Part shown: positions 7,929-16,483 of the stretch, in pieces
Numbering within the stretch: the first letter of the stretch is position 1
Layout: each line of letters begins with the position of its first letter
From: a virus
Direction: 5' to 3' (one strand)
IMG/VR virus record: IMGVR_UViG_3300028800_000001
Location: 186,001-250,000 of that record
Length of the DNA: 64,000 nucleotides
Made by a program: the position numbers and the translations under genes
Notes under the pieces: generated by a model
Seen by the model: the letters and a program-made list of their open reading frames with translations, nothing else
The model's database searches: none
What the model was told of the DNA's origin: nothing

Positions 7929-8911
7929 TAGAGCCCCTTCTTTTTGAAGAGCTGCGTGGAAACGCGTGCCGCAGTACGATTAAGCAGTACAAAATAACCA
8001 GCATAGTTAAAGTCACCTGCCGTTGAGCGTGACGCACTCACATCAAAGCCATCGTACCCTTTAGTGACCGCATATTTCCCATAATCCTTATAAATATCAA
8101 GCAAATTTTGCTTTTCTTTGATCTTTGTATTAATGGCACCGTATTGCACCATTGACATACCTGGACCTACCTGTCCAGAAAGCCTTGCAATCTCTTTTTG
8201 CGTCTCGCGTGCCAGATCGTCGGCTTCATTCACAATTTTATTGTAATTCCCAATTTTGGCATCCTTCTTTACTGCAATATGCATGGCAGAGTCGCCATAT
8301 CCACGCGTCTCAGCAAGCGCGGCCCCTGCCAGATCAGAGTACGCCATATACGTCCCGTTTCCATAGCCGCCATACCCTGCGTAATATTCGCCGTCTTTAA
8401 AGGCATCAGAAAACTGCGTTCCAGAACCTTCCATCGTTCCGCGATAAAATTCGCGGTCTCCGTTCGCAACAGCGGCATTTAATTCATCCTCTGAGACGAC
8501 ATCTGGCTTGCCGTCAAACCCCTGATCATGATAGAGTGAAGCAAGCGTTTTATCGCCATCATTCTTAATTGTGACCCTGTCCAGGTTGACAAGCTCCTGC
8601 ATGGTATTACTCTTCAAGAGCTCATCTTCGCTCATCTCTTTGCCTTTGACGGTTTGATGCCCAACAGGAGGAGTTACTATACTTGCATCAGCAGGTTTTG
8701 GTTTCTTCCTAGCTCGTATGCGCACTCCTGTAATCTCGCCGTTGCTATCGCGGATCACATTGTGCCCAGGTGCGCCACCACCATGATGTACCAATGAACG
8801 AGCAGAGCCGCCACCACTAAAACGATTTCCGTGGGTGCGCTGATCGTGGCGACCGACCATATGTTTAAGTGCCTGTCGAATTTCCTCGACATCCTGCTCT
8901 AATTGGTACAT
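7928..8911 (-). CDS. putative ADP-ribosyltransferase-fold toxin, paralogue 3
   Basis: 327 residues from MYQLEQDVEEIRQALKHM (ATG 8911), chosen because it aligns with the other paralogues; an earlier ATG at 8965 adds an unrelated 18 residues. Same tag (MVGRHDQRTHGNRFSGGG) and same C-terminal blocks (DREFYRGTMEG, YAGYGGYGNGTYMAYS, TKGYDGFDV...YFVLLNRTAARVS). Follows the 59-aa gene 8920-9099 by a few bases. Confidence 0.65.
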   Translation of the reverse strand: MYQLEQDVEEIRQALKHMVGRHDQRTHGNRFSGGGSARSLVHHGGGAPGHNVIRDSNGEITGVRIRARKKPKPADASIVTPPVGHQTVKGKEMSEDELLKSNTMQELVNLDRVTIKNDGDKTLASLYHDQGFDGKPDVVSEDELNAAVANGDREFYRGTMEGSGTQFSDAFKDGEYYAGYGGYGNGTYMAYSDLAGAALAETRGYGDSAMHIAVKKDAKIGNYNKIVNEADDLARETQKEIARLSGQVGPGMSMVQYGAINTKIKEKQNLLDIYKDYGKYAVTKGYDGFDVSASRSTAGDFNYAGYFVLLNRTAARVSTQLFKKKGL

Positions 8912-8919
8912 CACGTCTC

Positions 8920-9099
8920 CTACTTCTTGATTTCTGTCGCCGCTTGCTTGAGCAGTGTTTTCCACTTCGCGTCAAGTGCATCAAAGTCTTCTGCTTTTTC
9001 CACAGCCGCCACAAACGCGTGGCGATCTTCCACGCTGAGTGCCATAAAGGTTGGGGTGCTCATCGCACGCCCTGCTTGTTGTGATAACTTTGGATTCAT
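8920..9099 (-). CDS. 59-aa protein paired with toxin paralogue
   Basis: Starts MNPKLSQQAGRAMSTPTFMA and is clearly paralogous to the gene at 11289-11483 (shared LSQxAGRAMST and EDFDALD/KDFDALD). Helical and mildly acidic, and located beside the ADP-ribosyltransferase-like genes both times. Overlaps the stop of the upstream toxin gene (9096) by four bases. Immunity, chaperone or virion-linker roles are all possible. Confidence 0.6.
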   Translation of the reverse strand: MNPKLSQQAGRAMSTPTFMALSVEDRHAFVAAVEKAEDFDALDAKWKTLLKQAATEIKK

Positions 9100-10088
9100 G
9101 CTTTCATTCCTTTCGTATACGTTTTATCTGAGACACGGATAGCCGTTCTATTAAGTAGCACGAAGTATCCGGCAGTACTACCTGCTGAAGGACTCACGTC
9201 GTAGCCATCATACCCTTTGGACGTAGCGTAGCGTCCAACATCACCATAAATCTTTTGCAGTACCGTCTGCTCGTGTATCTTCTTAGCAAGCACCTGACTC
9301 TTCGCAAGATCACGTTCGCGACGAAACTGCGCTTCGAGGCTGATTTGCTCATTTTCTGCTTCATTGTATAGCTTATTCGCCTCGACCTCCAGCTTTCCGT
9401 AATCTCCAACCTTTGCATCTTTTTTGAGTGCGATTCGCATTGCATATCCACCATACGCATGCGCCTCGCGCAGCGCTCCAGAAACACCGTCACTTCCATT
9501 GGAGTACGCCATATACGTGCCATTCCCGTACATCCCATATCCAGCGTAGTAGTCTCCATTTTTAAAGGCATCGATGTAATCACCACTTGCGTTATCACGA
9601 AGACCACGAAAGAACTCGCGTTCGCCTCCTGCCACCGCCGCTTTGAGCGCATCATCAGAAATCACATCTGGTTTGCCATCAAAGCCCTGATCTTTATAAA
9701 GAAACGCCAACGTATCGTCTCCATCATTAATGAATGAAGAGTCATCGCTATGCGCAAGCATATCAGCGACCGTTCCTGATTTGAGCAACTCATCTTCGCT
9801 CATCTCTTTTCCCTTCACCGTCTGATGCCCAACGGGAACGGGTGCGATTGTTGCATCGGCAGGCTTGGGCTTTTTGCCACGGATACGCACGCCCACAATA
9901 TCACCATTCCCATCGCGGATGACGTTGTGGCCTGCGGCCCCGCCTCCATGATGTACGAGTGACCTTGCCGCTCCCGCACCACTAAAACGATTGCCATGCA
10001 TATGCTGGTCATGACGCCCTGGCATATGTTTAATTTGCTTCAGCAGCAATCGAATATCACGTTCTAAAAGAGACAAGCACTTCCTCAC
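9096..10088 (-). CDS. putative ADP-ribosyltransferase-fold toxin, paralogue 4
   Basis: 330 residues. Tag MPGRHDQHMHGNRFSGAG near residue 22, linker LVHHGGGAAGHNVIRDG, and C-terminal EREFFRGLRDN, YAGYGMYGNGTYMAYS, YAMRIALKKDAKVGDY and SKGYDGYDV...YFVLLNRTAIRVS. Start overlaps the stop of the 79-aa gene upstream (ATG inside 10085-10088). Same family as 5947-8911. Confidence 0.65.
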   Translation of the reverse strand: MRKCLSLLERDIRLLLKQIKHMPGRHDQHMHGNRFSGAGAARSLVHHGGGAAGHNVIRDGNGDIVGVRIRGKKPKPADATIAPVPVGHQTVKGKEMSEDELLKSGTVADMLAHSDDSSFINDGDDTLAFLYKDQGFDGKPDVISDDALKAAVAGGEREFFRGLRDNASGDYIDAFKNGDYYAGYGMYGNGTYMAYSNGSDGVSGALREAHAYGGYAMRIALKKDAKVGDYGKLEVEANKLYNEAENEQISLEAQFRRERDLAKSQVLAKKIHEQTVLQKIYGDVGRYATSKGYDGYDVSPSAGSTAGYFVLLNRTAIRVSDKTYTKGMKA

Positions 10089-10324
10089 TTGATATGGGTA
10101 ATCTTCATACTCTTTTCAATACTCTCCAACGTCTCTTTCCCACTATAGGGCTCCCACTCTCCATGCAAAAGCCAGAGATAGAGGAGATCAGCAGGCGAAA
10201 GCGTCTTCGCATCCAGATCAAGAAATGCGGCCATCGCCTCATCTTTATTGCTATTGGAATCATGATATGATCCTCCATCAACAAGGTAGCCATTGTCTGC
10301 ATTTTGATACAGAATTTTCGTCAT
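10085..10324 (-). CDS. hypothetical 79-aa acidic protein
   Basis: Starts MTKILYQNADNGYLVDGG and ends KSMKITHIK. Acidic, rich in Leu/Asp in the middle (MAAFLDLDAKTLSPADLLYL). Preceded by AAAGAGATG-type spacing. Lies between two toxin-like genes with a four-base overlap to the downstream one. No family recognised. Confidence 0.55.
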   Translation of the reverse strand: MTKILYQNADNGYLVDGGSYHDSNSNKDEAMAAFLDLDAKTLSPADLLYLWLLHGEWEPYSGKETLESIEKSMKITHIK

Positions 10325-10335
10325 CTCTTTTTCCT

Positions 10336-11292
10336 TTACCCTACACGCCAGGAAACGCCAGCGGCCTTGAGTTTTTTCTGAAGGGCAATCGTCGGTTTCT
10401 TGCCAGAAAACACCACTTCAGAAATATGCTGCGTGGTGACCCCGCCATGCGTTTGCGTCTCAATATAGCGAAATTGATCGTTACTCATACCGCTCTCAAT
10501 AGAACGTACCGAGAGCGGATCAACCGCACCGTAATGAAATGGATTTGGATTGGTTGAAATATTAAATATTTTACTATTCGCTTCAGTTAAGGGTTGCGGG
10601 ATCATCTTTGGCGAAGTCCCTCCACCAGTGCTACCCATACTATCCTCTGCGGTAATCGTCACCCGATCAGAAAGCGCGGCCTTATCCATCTTGATCGCAA
10701 TAGCTCCATACCCATCTAACCTCCAGCTCCCTCCACCATTGCTATCGTTGCTCATGTACCCATAGATAGGACGCTCATTTGCATCCATCGAAGCAGGATT
10801 GCCAAAAAGATTTTCTTCAGCTTGCTTACGTGTAGACAACGAGTACTTTGCTGAAGGGTTGGCTGGCACCTGAAAGGCATTCTTAAACGAGCCATCACTG
10901 AGAATAGAGTCGAGTGCCTTCGGACTGGTACGCATCCACATCTCTGCTTTCCCTACCAGATCTTGCGCTTTTTGATCTGCTGCTTTGACATAGTCGTCAT
11001 AACTCATACCATGTTTGCTCGCAAACGCACTCCAGGTGGACTTACGAGCCGACTCATATTGCTGTTGCCAGTGATCATCTGGATGTTTATTGGCAAGCGG
11101 CTTTGGCTTTTGATTGTCAGGATGATCTGGATGCTTGGGACCAAGCTCACGTCTGCCATCAGGATGCACAATTAAATGCGCCTCACCGGCTGTCGTAAAA
11201 CGGCCCGTGTGATCATGATAGCGATTGTATTTCTCCTCAACATCACGAACCAGATGCTTAATGTCAAGAAGTTCGAAACGCAGTAACGTCAT
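10336..11292 (-). CDS. phage protein with HDHTGRF tag, possible ADP-ribosyltransferase
   Basis: 318 residues. The N-terminal NRYHDHTGRFTTA motif is a variant of the HDQRTHGNRF tag found in the five paralogues. The C-terminal ~200 residues differ from them: LDSILSDGSFKNAFQ, YGAIAIKMDKAALSDRV and YIETQTHGGVTTQHISEVVF. The last block resembles the closing strands of ADP-ribosyltransferases that use an E-x-Q/E turn, but this is weak. Start overlaps the upstream stop by four bases. Confidence 0.55.
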   Translation of the reverse strand: MTLLRFELLDIKHLVRDVEEKYNRYHDHTGRFTTAGEAHLIVHPDGRRELGPKHPDHPDNQKPKPLANKHPDDHWQQQYESARKSTWSAFASKHGMSYDDYVKAADQKAQDLVGKAEMWMRTSPKALDSILSDGSFKNAFQVPANPSAKYSLSTRKQAEENLFGNPASMDANERPIYGYMSNDSNGGGSWRLDGYGAIAIKMDKAALSDRVTITAEDSMGSTGGGTSPKMIPQPLTEANSKIFNISTNPNPFHYGAVDPLSVRSIESGMSNDQFRYIETQTHGGVTTQHISEVVFSGKKPTIALQKKLKAAGVSWRVG

Positions 11293-11483
11293 ACTTTTGA
11301 GCTACCTTTAAGATATGTTTTTTCCGCATCCACAAGAACCTTTTTATTGACACTATCCAACGCGTCAAAATCTTTCGCTTGCTCTACTGCCTCCAAAAAG
11401 CTTTGACGCTGCTCACGTGACAGGTCTCTATACACATCCGTACTCATAGCGCGTCCAGCGCGCTGTGAAAGTGCTATATTCAT
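11289..11483 (-). CDS. 64-aa protein, paralogue of 8920-9099
   Basis: Start at MNIALSQRAGRAMSTDVYRD (ATG 11483) aligns with the paralogue; the longer frame to 11564 overlaps the upstream toxin gene. Shares LSQ-AGRAMST and the KDFDALD block. Again sits directly downstream of a toxin paralogue (11497-12519), so gene order of toxin plus small partner is repeated. Confidence 0.6.
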   Translation of the reverse strand: MNIALSQRAGRAMSTDVYRDLSREQRQSFLEAVEQAKDFDALDSVNKKVLVDAEKTYLKGSSKV

Positions 11484-11496
11484 ACCATTCCCTTTC

Positions 11497-12519
11497 TTAG
11501 TCAATCCAGGCACCACCAGAGAAGCCAGTGTATGAGGCTTTATGATGTACTTTGGTCGAGACACGCGTCGCAGTACGATTGAGCACTACATGATACGTAG
11601 ATTGTGGCGACGCTGCTCGATCCACTTTTATCACATCGTAGCCCTGGCTTGCGGCGTAACGCCCTGCATTGGAATAGACCTCACGCAGCAACTTCAAATC
11701 ACTTTCTCGACGCTGAAGCCCTGCGTAAGAAGGATCGCTACTTGGAACGGTATAGAGCTGATTGCGCACCTTATAGATCTCACTTGTCACACGTGCTTCG
11801 GCTTGCCCTGCTTCATTATTAAGATCACTATATTTACCAATCTTTGCGCCCTTTTTAATGGAGAGACGCATCACCGCACCCTGCCCATAATTGTTAGAAT
11901 AGCTGCCTGCCACCTCTTTTGCGCCATTGGGGTTGCCCTTTTTCGCTCCTGCAACGTAGGTACCATTGCCATAAATACCGTAGCCTGGATAATACTTCCC
12001 TTGCATATACGCCTGATCAAACCCTTGCCCATCAGAAACCCCACGATACGCTTCTAGCTCTTTCCCTGTGGTCACATATTTGTCCATCTCGGAAGGACTG
12101 ACCACATCAGGCTTCCCATCAAAACCGTGATGCGCAAATAATGCTCCGAGCAGCGCGTCTCCTCCAGCACTGCGTGTAGCAAACTGCTTTGGATTGGCCG
12201 CATACGCATCACCAAATTTCGCAAGAATATCATCATCACTCATGGGACTGCCTTGCGTAATTTTATTGGCTATCGCAGGACTTACCTTTGGAGGTTTGGG
12301 GGGTTTTACAGGCTTTGGAGGAGGCACATCAGGACCATGCGAAAGAGGATTGCCATGCGCGTCATATTGAAGCACTCCAGGCTTGCCGCCAATACGTATC
12401 TGGCGACGCGTCCCAGCGATCATGTGAAATCTATTACCATGCGTACGTTGATCATGACGACCAGGAAGATGCTTAATTTGTTCGCACAGTGCCTTGAGCT
12501 CTTGCTCTAGAAGAAACAT
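11497..12519 (-). CDS. putative ADP-ribosyltransferase-fold toxin, paralogue 5 (most divergent)
   Basis: 340 residues from MFLLEQELKALCEQIKHL (ATG 12519). Tag: LPGRHDQRTHGNRFHMIAG. Differs from the other four by a Pro/Lys linker (PPPKPVKPPKPPK) in place of the Gly/His linker, but keeps KELEAYRGVSDG, YPGYGIYGNGTYVAG, GAVMRLSIKKGAKIGKY and ASQGYDVIKV...YHVVLNRTATRVS. The ribosome binding GGAG lies in the arm of a perfect hairpin (12527-12566), so translation may be structure-controlled. Confidence 0.65.
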   Translation of the reverse strand: MFLLEQELKALCEQIKHLPGRHDQRTHGNRFHMIAGTRRQIRIGGKPGVLQYDAHGNPLSHGPDVPPPKPVKPPKPPKVSPAIANKITQGSPMSDDDILAKFGDAYAANPKQFATRSAGGDALLGALFAHHGFDGKPDVVSPSEMDKYVTTGKELEAYRGVSDGQGFDQAYMQGKYYPGYGIYGNGTYVAGAKKGNPNGAKEVAGSYSNNYGQGAVMRLSIKKGAKIGKYSDLNNEAGQAEARVTSEIYKVRNQLYTVPSSDPSYAGLQRRESDLKLLREVYSNAGRYAASQGYDVIKVDRAASPQSTYHVVLNRTATRVSTKVHHKASYTGFSGGAWID

Positions 12520-12526
12520 AGCGCAC

Positions 12527-12566
12527 TCCATATCTCAAAAGATAAAATAGATATTTGAGATATGGA
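12527..12566 (-). promoter_or_regulatory. 13-bp perfect hairpin covering a ribosome binding site
   Basis: TCCATATCTCAAA and its complement are separated by 14 bases. On the leftward transcript the 3' arm ends ATATGGA, overlapping the GGAG that precedes ATG at 12519. There is no T run after it, so it is not a simple terminator. Could equally be a dyad operator. Confidence 0.6.
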
Positions 12567-12612
12567 CATTTGAGGATGCACCTATCATAGCAGATCTGTG
12601 CAGAAAAAGAAA

Positions 12613-12735
12613 CTATTTTTTCTTGGGAAGTTTACTTTTCACATTCTTTACAACCGCGCCCCAGGAGCGCTTCGCTACCGGCTCGTCCCATATAATAGAA
12701 TCAGGATGCCACAAAAACTTTTTCGATTTCTTCAT
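12613..12735 (-). CDS. 40-aa basic peptide
   Basis: Frame MKKSKKFLWHPDSIIWDEPV... ending KSKLPKKK with GGGAGGCG eight bases before ATG. Basic at both ends. Sits between the R-S-E ADP-ribosyltransferase and toxin paralogue 5. Function unknown. Confidence 0.5.
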   Translation of the reverse strand: MKKSKKFLWHPDSIIWDEPVAKRSWGAVVKNVKSKLPKKK

Positions 12736-12772
12736 ACTCGCCTCCCACATATAGTATACCCTAATTCACACG

Positions 12773-13489
12773 TTACGTCAAATATTTCTTCTTTGCATTT
12801 TCAGACTTGGCAAGTCCCAACGTCACTGTTCGAATGCCATATTGATTTTTACCTGTACCAAGCACTTTGAACTTTGACCCAGGCGGAATAAGAAATTCGT
12901 GTTCATCCTTTCCTTCGGAAATACTTTCCACATACAATCCTTTTGCGCCTTTGGGCACATGGATTACAAACTTCATTGTATCGCCAAAGGAGGATTCATC
13001 GTCGCTCGTGGTTGAAACAAAGGCTGGATCGGTAAAGCTTTTACCAACGTTGCGTTCGAGCTCTTGAAAGACCGACTTGGCCGTTGCTTCATCAGGAAGT
13101 TTAATGCCCCGTGACACCGAGAATGCGACAGGGGCTTCCCCTCTATTTAATCCCTCTGTCGCCGCTTTGATCATCTGAGCATATTTGGCAGGCAGCGCCG
13201 TCTTCTCACGCAGTGAGCGGTTAAACATATCGTAGAGACTACTGGTGTACTGCACGATAGCATTTTTTTGTTCGCGAGAAAGTCCCTTTGTCATCTTCTT
13301 ATAGAGACCGAGCAGATGCGTGTTGCGCTCTTCATCGCTTCCAGCAAGGCCACCGCTATCGCTTTCCTCTGCGCTTCCGTAATGTCCCGCAGATGCGGTT
13401 GCAAAACGACCATGATCATCATGATAGGGATCAGCCTTACTTGCTAAAAAGCGCGTAAGTTGTACCACGTCGCTCACGAAAGGAATCAT
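12773..13489 (-). CDS. bi-glutamate (R-S-E) ADP-ribosyltransferase
   Basis: 238 residues. N-terminus has PYHDDHGRFATASAGHYG, a variant of the tag seen in neighbouring toxins. The C-terminal domain is a classical R-S-E mono-ADP-ribosyltransferase: Arg in VSRGIKLP (about R127), FVSTT (about 158-161) and the catalytic E-x-E in DEHEFLIPPG (about E196 and E198), followed by the closing strand FKVLGTGKNQYGIRTVTL. Such enzymes transfer ADP-ribose from NAD to arginine in the target. Translation is coupled to the portal gene (four-base overlap at 13486-13489). Likely packaged with the head and injected. Confidence 0.82.
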   Translation of the reverse strand: MIPFVSDVVQLTRFLASKADPYHDDHGRFATASAGHYGSAEESDSGGLAGSDEERNTHLLGLYKKMTKGLSREQKNAIVQYTSSLYDMFNRSLREKTALPAKYAQMIKAATEGLNRGEAPVAFSVSRGIKLPDEATAKSVFQELERNVGKSFTDPAFVSTTSDDESSFGDTMKFVIHVPKGAKGLYVESISEGKDEHEFLIPPGSKFKVLGTGKNQYGIRTVTLGLAKSENAKKKYLT

Positions 13490-16368
13490 TTACGCACGCT
13501 CTCCTGAAATTCGCGATACTGTGTGCTCACCGAGACTGGTGGCCTGCGCTTTTTCTCTTCGCGTACTGCAAGCTCTTTCTCTGTGCGTTCCAAGAGCGCT
13601 TCCACGCGGTGAATAGCTTCCTTCTTCTCAGGGACAAAGACCTGAGAACAGCGGCAACGAATGATATTGCCAGCAGACGCCCCAATGGTCATATCCCCTG
13701 GATACATCAAATATTCGCCTCCCACCAGAAAGGGATCTTCATAGCGACGCAATTGTTGATCGGCCTGCGCATGTGCCAGTCTGGTATGTGCGTCATGCGT
13801 ACTAATCCAGACTTTTAAAAGTGGAATACCAACGGCTCCAGCCGTCTTATGTGCGCCATAGTTATAGGCAGTCGTCCACTCCGTTTGCGCAATCATTTCT
13901 GCTTTTTTGCCTAAGCGCTCACCAGAGAGGAAATTGCTCAAGCGTTCGCCAATAGCGCGGTTGTCTTCGCCTTGCGCAAGCCCTGTCTCAATTTCACGAG
14001 CAACCTCTTTTTTGAGGGTATCAAGCACCTGCGCGGTCGCCTGCTCACCATGCTTACGCCCATATTCAGCCGCAAGGCTTTGCCATGACGGCGGTGACCA
14101 TTTCTTTTTATAAGCAGCACTGGTAAGATTTTTATGCGTATCATTTACGCCCTGTGTTCCTGCTTGCTCTGAGCACAGCGAAAGACCATGCAGAATGACT
14201 TTCTTTGAGGTGTCCCAGACCGGCTCAAGATTATCAGTAATCGTATTCGGATCAGTGCCTACACGTGCAGTTGCAATCGCCTGCTGTGCGGTGACGTTTA
14301 ATGCGTGACGCACTGGCTCCACACCACGCGTACTCTCCAGGTTTTGCTGACTCTCTAGCACTGGTGTGCTCTTAATCTCTGTCACAATCACCCGACTCAT
14401 CGTCTCTTGCGCATCCGCGTCCTGCACATTTGACGTTCCTTGCTGTGTTGAGCCCTGTCCAGGTTTGGGTGTAGGAGAGGCCGAAGGATTTGGCCCAGGA
14501 CTAGGAGGTGCTGGCTGTTTTCCAGGCGGTAGTTGTGCAGGTTGTTGCCCAGGTGGTAACTGCCCACTACCATCGTCAGGCGGTGGTGGTCCTCCTGCTC
14601 CTGGTTGCGGTGGCCCTGCAAGCGTCTGCTTAAACATCGTCTCGACAAACTGGCCCATTGCCTCTTCAGGCACAAACGCTTTATTCATCGTCGTGATATT
14701 GAAGTAATCCCCACCATCAATTTCAGTGAGCCCAAGAAGATTGCGCACTTCGTTTAAGGTCACAACGCCTGCGCCCCACTGTGCCATGACGCGAGTATTG
14801 AGGCTATCACGGTCCTCTTGTAACGCCTCCACCTGATCTTTGTCATAGTCGAGCTCTAAGCGCTCATCAAACATTGGCACGAGCCAGACGTTGAGACGAT
14901 CCCTCAGTTTATCCATGAGGGGCAAAACCGTCTCCTGATAAAAGCTTTTACGTGCTTCCCCATAATTGGAGTTGTGGACACAGAGCCCTTGCGCAAAGAA
15001 GGTATGCGTCCCTTCTACTTCAATGTCATACACATCCACTTCAAGGAGCTCTTCAATCTTTTGCAGCTCCACCAGTGTCGTGCCAACCGGAATACTGGGA
15101 AATTCATCAGAATAGACGCATTCATGCCTGATTGTTTCTTTGAGCGGCCCATCACGAGCCACCAACAGATCGCCAACACGCAAGTCATCTAAGCGCACAA
15201 AATAGAGTCCATCAAAACGCTCTTTCTTCTGTTTATTTCTGCGCGCCATAAGAAAGGGGTGATTGGCCGTCGCCTCAACCGTAAACGATCCTGCCGTCAA
15301 ACGAAACGTCTTCTTCTTCCCTGTTTTCCACTGGCGTGTAATACGCCGCTTCACAATCGTATTGAAGGTCGGATCATAGGAGTAAACTTGAATACCAGGA
15401 GTGAGCATGCCGATAGGCAGTGGCCCATGCACCGTTTCAATGCGGCTCTCATAAGGGAGACAATAGGTTTTATTGGCATTGTCACCAAGCAGTTCAGACG
15501 GCACACCAAGAGCAATGGAGATATCACGCATATTTTGCTTGCGGCTCTCCTGCCAGTCCAATTCCATTGGCGACATAGAAAACTGTTTCCAGTCCAACCC
15601 ACCCTCTAGCAAGAGTGGTACACCTGCGTTCTTCTTGCCGGTATATTTCTCCCGAATCACTCTTCTCAAACGCTCAAATTGATCGTTGCCGAGTGTGCCA
15701 GAGGCAACAAGCGCACCAGAAGGTCTTCCTGCGTTCTGAAGTATAGCGGTGTTCCAGTCAAATCCTTCATTTTGCTGATCAATCAAGGCTGCGGCTACCG
15801 CGACGGGAGAAAGTCCGTACCAATCATTCGTTGCCGAGAACATCTTGAGATGCATAATATCTGGTGCATCATAGTATTGGCGATGACCATCAAGCGTATA
15901 TTCGTAGCCAGCGATAGTACCAATACCAGGAATGACACGCATACGGTCTGGTCGCATTGTCCAGAGCTCCATTGGCAGCGCACGCGGGTTAGGACGTACC
16001 GCGTACATATAGGCATTGCCCGAAAGTATCCAGTAGGAAATGATCTCTTCTAAAAAGGTGGCGGAACCATGACGGGGATTGGGTTGCATAAAAAGATCAA
16101 GGAGTGGGTGTTCTTCAATGACGCGTTTCTTATTGGTTTTCTGTGTCAGTTTCCAGGGGATGCCAGCACAACTTTGCGCGATCAAAGAGATAGCTTTATA
16201 CGTCGTAATATTTTTTTCATAGCCGAATGTTGCTAAATTCTTAAAATCGCGTGGCGTATAAATAGGTTGCCCAGGCGCAATGAATTGTGCGTACATCTGA
16301 TACGCTGGATCGTCCTTCTTTTCAGAACCACCCAGGCGCAAGAAGAACTTCTGGAGCGGATTTGCCAT
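13486..16368 (-). CDS. phage portal protein with mini-intein, fused to Mu F-type head protein
   Basis: 960 residues. Residues 1-302 plus ~467-560 form an HK97-type portal (PGQPIYTPRDFKNLATFGY, GIPWKL, WILSGNAYMY, DIMHLKMFSATNDWYGLSP). An intein occupies C303-N466. After a long Pro/Gly/Gln linker (about 590-660) comes a Mu F / SPP1 gp7-like minor head domain ending with EMIAQTEWTTAYNYGAH, KVWISTHDAHTRLAHAQADQQ and IIRCRCSQVFVP. Portal and Mu F protein are usually separate genes, so this is a fusion. Directly downstream, overlapping, lie ADP-ribosyltransferase genes, matching the known link of Mu F proteins to head-associated toxins. The likely promoter is near 16455. Confidence 0.88.
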   Translation of the reverse strand: MANPLQKFFLRLGGSEKKDDPAYQMYAQFIAPGQPIYTPRDFKNLATFGYEKNITTYKAISLIAQSCAGIPWKLTQKTNKKRVIEEHPLLDLFMQPNPRHGSATFLEEIISYWILSGNAYMYAVRPNPRALPMELWTMRPDRMRVIPGIGTIAGYEYTLDGHRQYYDAPDIMHLKMFSATNDWYGLSPVAVAAALIDQQNEGFDWNTAILQNAGRPSGALVASGTLGNDQFERLRRVIREKYTGKKNAGVPLLLEGGLDWKQFSMSPMELDWQESRKQNMRDISIALGVPSELLGDNANKTYCLPYESRIETVHGPLPIGMLTPGIQVYSYDPTFNTIVKRRITRQWKTGKKKTFRLTAGSFTVEATANHPFLMARRNKQKKERFDGLYFVRLDDLRVGDLLVARDGPLKETIRHECVYSDEFPSIPVGTTLVELQKIEELLEVDVYDIEVEGTHTFFAQGLCVHNSNYGEARKSFYQETVLPLMDKLRDRLNVWLVPMFDERLELDYDKDQVEALQEDRDSLNTRVMAQWGAGVVTLNEVRNLLGLTEIDGGDYFNITTMNKAFVPEEAMGQFVETMFKQTLAGPPQPGAGGPPPPDDGSGQLPPGQQPAQLPPGKQPAPPSPGPNPSASPTPKPGQGSTQQGTSNVQDADAQETMSRVIVTEIKSTPVLESQQNLESTRGVEPVRHALNVTAQQAIATARVGTDPNTITDNLEPVWDTSKKVILHGLSLCSEQAGTQGVNDTHKNLTSAAYKKKWSPPSWQSLAAEYGRKHGEQATAQVLDTLKKEVAREIETGLAQGEDNRAIGERLSNFLSGERLGKKAEMIAQTEWTTAYNYGAHKTAGAVGIPLLKVWISTHDAHTRLAHAQADQQLRRYEDPFLVGGEYLMYPGDMTIGASAGNIIRCRCSQVFVPEKKEAIHRVEALLERTEKELAVREEKKRRPPVSVSTQYREFQESVRK
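14971..15462 (-). other. mini-intein (Hint domain, 164 aa) inside the portal
   Basis: Begins at Cys303 (TY|CLPYESRIETVHGP) and ends VHN|S at Asn466/Ser467. Block B is present as EATANHPFLMA (TxNH), block F as VYDIEVEGTHTFFAQG, block G as LCVHN. At 164 residues there is no room for a LAGLIDADG or HNH endonuclease, so it is a splicing-only mini-intein. The insertion point is in the portal core after LLGDNANKTY. Confidence 0.88.
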
Positions 16369-16454
16369 AAAATAACTACACCTTCAATAGAAGAGAATCA
16401 GCAAAGGATTTTCGTTTCTATTGAAGATGAATGTTTGGCAGGGATTTGGCCTTT

Positions 16455-16483
16455 AGTATACTATAGATTTTTCGAAATGACTA
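16455..16483 (-). promoter_or_regulatory. possible promoter of the portal/toxin operon
   Basis: Leftward TATACT at 16455-16460 about 90 bases before the portal ATG; the matching -35 (TAGTCA at 17 bases) is poor. Called only from the -10 and position. Confidence 0.35.

Noticed and set aside
14366-14707. Proline/glycine-rich plus-strand frame
   Set aside because: It is the antisense of the low-complexity linker in the portal gene.
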